DNA of 64,000 nucleotides from G963666705 sp963666705. GTDB lineage: Bacteria > Pseudomonadota > Alphaproteobacteria > CADEGL01. The notes beneath the pieces were generated by a model. It had not been told where the DNA came from and made no database searches. It saw only the letters and a list, made by a program, of their open reading frames with translations. The DNA is taken from NCBI GenBank assembly GCA_963666705.2, contig CAXXKO010000025.1, forward strand, positions 186,001 to 250,000, written 5' to 3'. The position numbers and the translations under genes were made by a program. Positions 61,229 through 64,000 of the stretch are shown in pieces; position 1 is the stretch's first letter; each line of letters opens with the position of its first letter.

Positions 61229-62303
61229 CGTCCCTATCCGGTTAATGCAGGTAGCGCGTCGTTGGGTTGCAGACCGTGGATCAACTGGCGGTATGTGATG
61301 GTTGGCCGGGCCATGGCGCGGCTCAGGACGAAGTCGCCGAGGTCGTCGATCCGCCGGCGGCGGTTGAAGCGATAGGCCCATTCCCGGCCATAGCGCGGCA
61401 AGTGCTTGGCGCTGACGCCATGGTAGGTGCCGTTGAGCCAGGTCTTGAGGTTGCTGAACAGGACGTGGATGATCGGCATCTGCGTCTCGGCGTTCTTGCC
61501 TTGGCCTTGGACGGTGGGCTGGTGCCGGTAGACGGCGCCGAGCCCGGCATAGCCCTTGAAATCGTCGGTCAGCAGGCGCGCGCGCGGCGTCACGGCGGCC
61601 CGCACGAAGCCGCCGAGCTGCTCGGCATTGGCCCGGGGCAGGATGGCAAGTCGCGCCCGACCGGCGACGAAGCCGCTGGCCTCGACCCCCTTGCCCGGCG
61701 CCACCGCCACCTTCTCCACCGCCAGCACGAGCAGGCTCTTGTTGGCATTGGCCATCCCGCGGCCCCGGCTCTCGGGCTTGCCGCGCCCGCCGTAGTAGCT
61801 CTCATCGACCTCGACCATGCCGTCCAGCAACGCATCCGGCCGCTCCGCCAAGCCATGGCGCAGCTTGTGAGCCATCAGCCATGCGGTCTCATAGCGAAGC
61901 CCCAGCTCGCGCGCCAGGAACAGGGCCGAGACCCCGCGCTTGTCCCGCCCCATCAACCACGCCGCCAGGAACCATTTGGGCAACGGTGTGCGGGTGCGGT
62001 GGAAGATGGTTCCCGCCGTCACCGACTCTTGACGACCGCAAGCCGCGCATTCGAAGACGCGCGCCCGCGCCTTGTGCCGATAGCCCCGCCGGTGCCCGCA
62101 GCGGGCGCACGCAAACCCAGACGGCCAGCGTCGATCCGCCAAGGCCAGGATGCACGATTCCTCGTCTCGGTAGCGCTCTTGGAACGTCAACAAGCCGCTC
62201 ATGCCCTGTCTCCCGACCAATCCTCAGAGGCGGGAACAGTACACCCTTAGAGCGAACATATAAAGAACACTCGGTCGCTACCTGCATTAACCGGATAGGG
62301 ACG
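61229..62303 (-). mobile_element. IS1595-family insertion sequence
   Basis: A 1075-bp element with near-perfect ends CGTCCCTATCCGGTTAATGC and GCATTAACCGGATAGGGACG and a perfect 8-bp duplication CAAGGTCG (61221-61228 and 62304-62311), the length typical of the IS1595 family. Clean reconstruction of the host gene shows a recent insertion. Confidence 0.95.
61234..62202 (-). CDS. IS1595-family transposase
   Basis: A 322-residue transposase. N-terminal zinc finger with two Cys pairs (CARCGHRRGY; CAACGRQE), then the ISXO2-like catalytic domain: GMVEVDESYYGGRG (Asp), LLTDDFKGYAGLG (Asp), HVLFSNLKTWLNGTYHGVS and KHLPRYGREWAYRFNRR, the family's Asn/His-Glu region. ATG 62202 follows CGGGAGACAGGGC; an earlier start is possible. 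It reads opposite to the efflux operon. Confidence 0.93.
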   Translation of the reverse strand: MSGLLTFQERYRDEESCILALADRRWPSGFACARCGHRRGYRHKARARVFECAACGRQESVTAGTIFHRTRTPLPKWFLAAWLMGRDKRGVSALFLARELGLRYETAWLMAHKLRHGLAERPDALLDGMVEVDESYYGGRGKPESRGRGMANANKSLLVLAVEKVAVAPGKGVEASGFVAGRARLAILPRANAEQLGGFVRAAVTPRARLLTDDFKGYAGLGAVYRHQPTVQGQGKNAETQMPIIHVLFSNLKTWLNGTYHGVSAKHLPRYGREWAYRFNRRRRIDDLGDFVLSRAMARPTITYRQLIHGLQPNDALPALTG

Positions 62304-62485
62304 CAAGGTCGAGCCGCGCCGGGTGGAGCTCGGCGCGCAGGAGGGGACCGACGTCGTGGTCGAGAAGGGCCTCGCCGTCGGCGACCGGGTTATCGTAAGC
62401 GGGCTGCAAAAGGTGCGGCCGGGCATGACGGTCGACCCCTACGAAGCCTCGGACCCGGCCTCCGGCCAGACGGGCGGCTGACGGC

Positions 62486-64000
62486 ATGATCTTCGACGTC
62501 TTCATTCGCAGGCCGCGCCTGGCGATGGTGATCTCTGTCGTCATCACCCTCGCCGGGCTGATCGCCATGGTGTCGATCCCGGTCTCCCAATACCCCGATA
62601 TAGCGCCGCCGACGGTGAGGGTGAGTGCCACATATTCGGGCGCCGACGCCGCCGTCGTGGAAGAGAGCATCGCCCAGCCGCTGGAAAGCGCCATCAATGG
62701 CGTCAGCGACATGCGATACATGAAATCGACCTCTTCGGCCGACGGCTCCTACAGCCTCACCGTGTCGTTCGCGCTCGGCACGGACCCGGACATCGATACG
62801 GTCAACATCCAGAACCGCGCCCGCCTGGCGGAAGCCAGCTTGCCCGAGGAGGTGCGCCGCGTCGGGCTCACCATCAACAAGGTCTCGACCGACCTGCTGC
62901 AGGTGTTTCTCTTCTATTCGCCCGACGACCGCTACGACCAACTCTTCCTCAGCAACTACGTGACGCTCAACGTGCTGGACGAGATCAAGCGCGTCTCGGG
63001 CGTCGGCGATGCCTCGATCTTCGGCGCGCGCGACTACGCCATGCGCCTGTGGATCGATCCGGCGCGGCTGACCAATCTCGGCCTGACCGCCGGCGACGTG
63101 GTCCGCGCCATCGAATCCCAGAACCTGCAGGCCGCGGCGGGCCGCATCGGCGCGGCACCCCTCTCCGACGATCAGCGGCTGCAACTGACCGTGACGACCA
63201 AGGGCCGCCTCGCGACCGAGGAGGAGTTCCGGGACATCGTCCTGAGGGCGGAGGCCGACGGCTCCTTCGTCCGCGTGGGCGACGTCGCGCGCGTCGAGCT
63301 GGAGGCCGCCTCCTTCGACACCTCGGCGCGGTATCAGGGGAACCCGACCGCCCCCGTCGGCGTCTATCTTTCGCCGGGCGCCAACGCGGTGTCCGTCGCC
63401 CAAGCCGTCTCGGAGTGTCTCGAAGCGCTCAAGTCCAGGTTCCCGGAGGGGCTCGACCTCGCCTACATTTACAACACCGCCGAGTTCGTGAACGCCATGA
63501 TCGAGAAGGTCATCGAGACCCTGCTCGAGGCGTTCGTGCTGGTGGCGCTCGTCGTCTTCATATTCCTCGGCCGCCTGCGCCCCACCATCATCCCCCTGAT
63601 CGCCGTTCCCGTCTCAATCATCGGCACCATCGCGGTCATGCTGGCCTTTGGCTACACCGCGAACACCATCTCCATGCTGGCTCTCGTGCTGGCCATCGGC
63701 ATCGTCGTCGACGACGCGATCATCGTGGTGGAGAATGTCGAGCGCGTGATGGAGGAGGAGCCGGACCTGACACCGGCCGACGCCACGCGCAAGGCCATGT
63801 CCGAGATCGCCGGACCGGTGATCGCCATCACCCTGGTGCTGCTCTCGGTCTTCGTGCCCATCGGGTTCCTGCCCGGCTCCTCCGGTGCCCTGTTCCGGGA
63901 GTTCGCGGTGGCGATCTCCGCGGCCATGGTGATCTCCGCCATCAATGCCCTCACCCTGACCCCGGCGCTGTGCTCGATCCTGCTCAAGCCCGGCCATCCG
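62486..64000 (+). CDS. RND efflux transporter, AcrB type, 3' end beyond the window
   Basis: Inner-membrane drug/proton antiporter; the first 505 codons are visible. N-terminal helix MIFDVFIRRPRLAMVISVVI, porter domain with ISQPLE-type block ESIAQPLESAINGV, GVGDASIFGARDYAMRLWIDP, and helix 4 with the proton-relay Asp pair in GIVVDDAIIVVENVE. It begins 4 bases after the adaptor gene's stop, so both were one operon. With the adaptor split by IS1595 on the opposite strand, expression and assembly of this pump are doubtful unless another adaptor serves. Confidence 0.93.
   Translation, partial: MIFDVFIRRPRLAMVISVVITLAGLIAMVSIPVSQYPDIAPPTVRVSATYSGADAAVVEESIAQPLESAINGVSDMRYMKSTSSADGSYSLTVSFALGTDPDIDTVNIQNRARLAEASLPEEVRRVGLTINKVSTDLLQVFLFYSPDDRYDQLFLSNYVTLNVLDEIKRVSGVGDASIFGARDYAMRLWIDPARLTNLGLTAGDVVRAIESQNLQAAAGRIGAAPLSDDQRLQLTVTTKGRLATEEEFRDIVLRAEADGSFVRVGDVARVELEAASFDTSARYQGNPTAPVGVYLSPGANAVSVAQAVSECLEALKSRFPEGLDLAYIYNTAEFVNAMIEKVIETLLEAFVLVALVVFIFLGRLRPTIIPLIAVPVSIIGTIAVMLAFGYTANTISMLALVLAIGIVVDDAIIVVENVERVMEEEPDLTPADATRKAMSEIAGPVIAITLVLLSVFVPIGFLPGSSGALFREFAVAISAAMVISAINALTLTPALCSILLKPGHP

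Larger units (their letters stand above)
60214..62481 (+). pseudogene. RND efflux adaptor (membrane fusion) protein, interrupted by IS1595
   Basis: Periplasmic adaptor of an AcrAB-type pump. Signal region (FALALAAMLTLGAAPAFA), then lipoyl half-motifs VDLRARVAGFLG and DLSYTEISAPMAGRIG around a coiled hairpin (EAGVASARATVELARV...LDEARAKLGEAEAALQG), and barrel domain ending LVVSQSALVLDQQGSYVLLV. IS1595 lies after 61228 and the rest (EPRRVELGAQEGTDVVVEKG...SGLQKVRPGM) resumes at 62312. Removing the element and one 8-bp duplication restores 394 codons in frame. Start GTG 60214 or ATG 60226. The truncated protein loses its membrane-proximal domain. Confidence 0.9.

Overview
The window is high-GC DNA with alphaproteobacterial gene content: SDR-rich catabolic clusters, a Liv-type ABC importer, CO-dehydrogenase-type molybdenum hydroxylase genes and cysD/cysNC. 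It also carries an unusually heavy load of insertion sequences and palindromic repeats. I cannot name the species. No rRNA, tRNA, CRISPR array or replication origin is visible.

Region 1 (1-6.8 kb): a sensor histidine kinase cut by the window edge and carrying a frameshift, two SDR oxidoreductases, an IS256-family element and a secreted alpha-solenoid repeat protein.

Region 2 (6.8-26.4 kb): an almost unbroken minus-strand catabolic block. In transcription order it holds a MarR regulator, an FAD subunit and a fused FeS/Mo hydroxylase, an IS4 element, a 6-hydroxynicotinate-reductase-like protein, a UPF0280 protein, a substrate-binding protein, LivHM-LivG-LivF, HyuA-HyuB, PrpE and an SDR. My reading is uptake and ring hydroxylation of an N-heterocycle, ring reduction, ATP-dependent lactam opening and CoA activation. 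A near-perfect palindrome between marR and the FAD gene is the likely operator. Three genes here are interrupted: a 1-base insertion in hyuB, an in-frame amber codon in the hydroxylase, and a 1-base deletion in the FAD gene.

Region 3 (26.5-41.2 kb): mscS, ridA, a GST, a frameshifted Rieske oxygenase, then a plus-strand operon (LLM flavin oxidoreductase, GYD protein, alpha/beta hydrolase, second LLM enzyme, racemase/isomerase). An O-methyltransferase framed by five GC-rich repeats follows, then a P5C-reductase-like protein, an SDR, a flavoprotein dehydrogenase, an EthD-domain protein and another SDR whose start codon lies inside a 261-bp palindromic mobile element.

Region 4 (41.2-48.6 kb): an exported FecR-Hint fusion protein, a tiny membrane protein, an exported conserved-repeat-domain protein, an IS110/IS1111-type element with a candidate guide RNA, and sulfate activation genes cysD-cysNC.

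Region 5 (48.7-64 kb): an insertion-sequence nest made of an IS1202-like element with a 16-bp target duplication, an inverted pair of near-identical IS1182 copies with an IS5-type element exactly at their junction, two IS630 elements and a third copy of the palindromic element. Between and after these lie a Sel1-repeat gene and a caspase-like protease gene that share one promoter/leader, then an RND efflux operon whose adaptor gene is split by an IS1595 element.

The many small interruptions mean either genuine gene decay or base-level assembly errors. Read-level data would decide.
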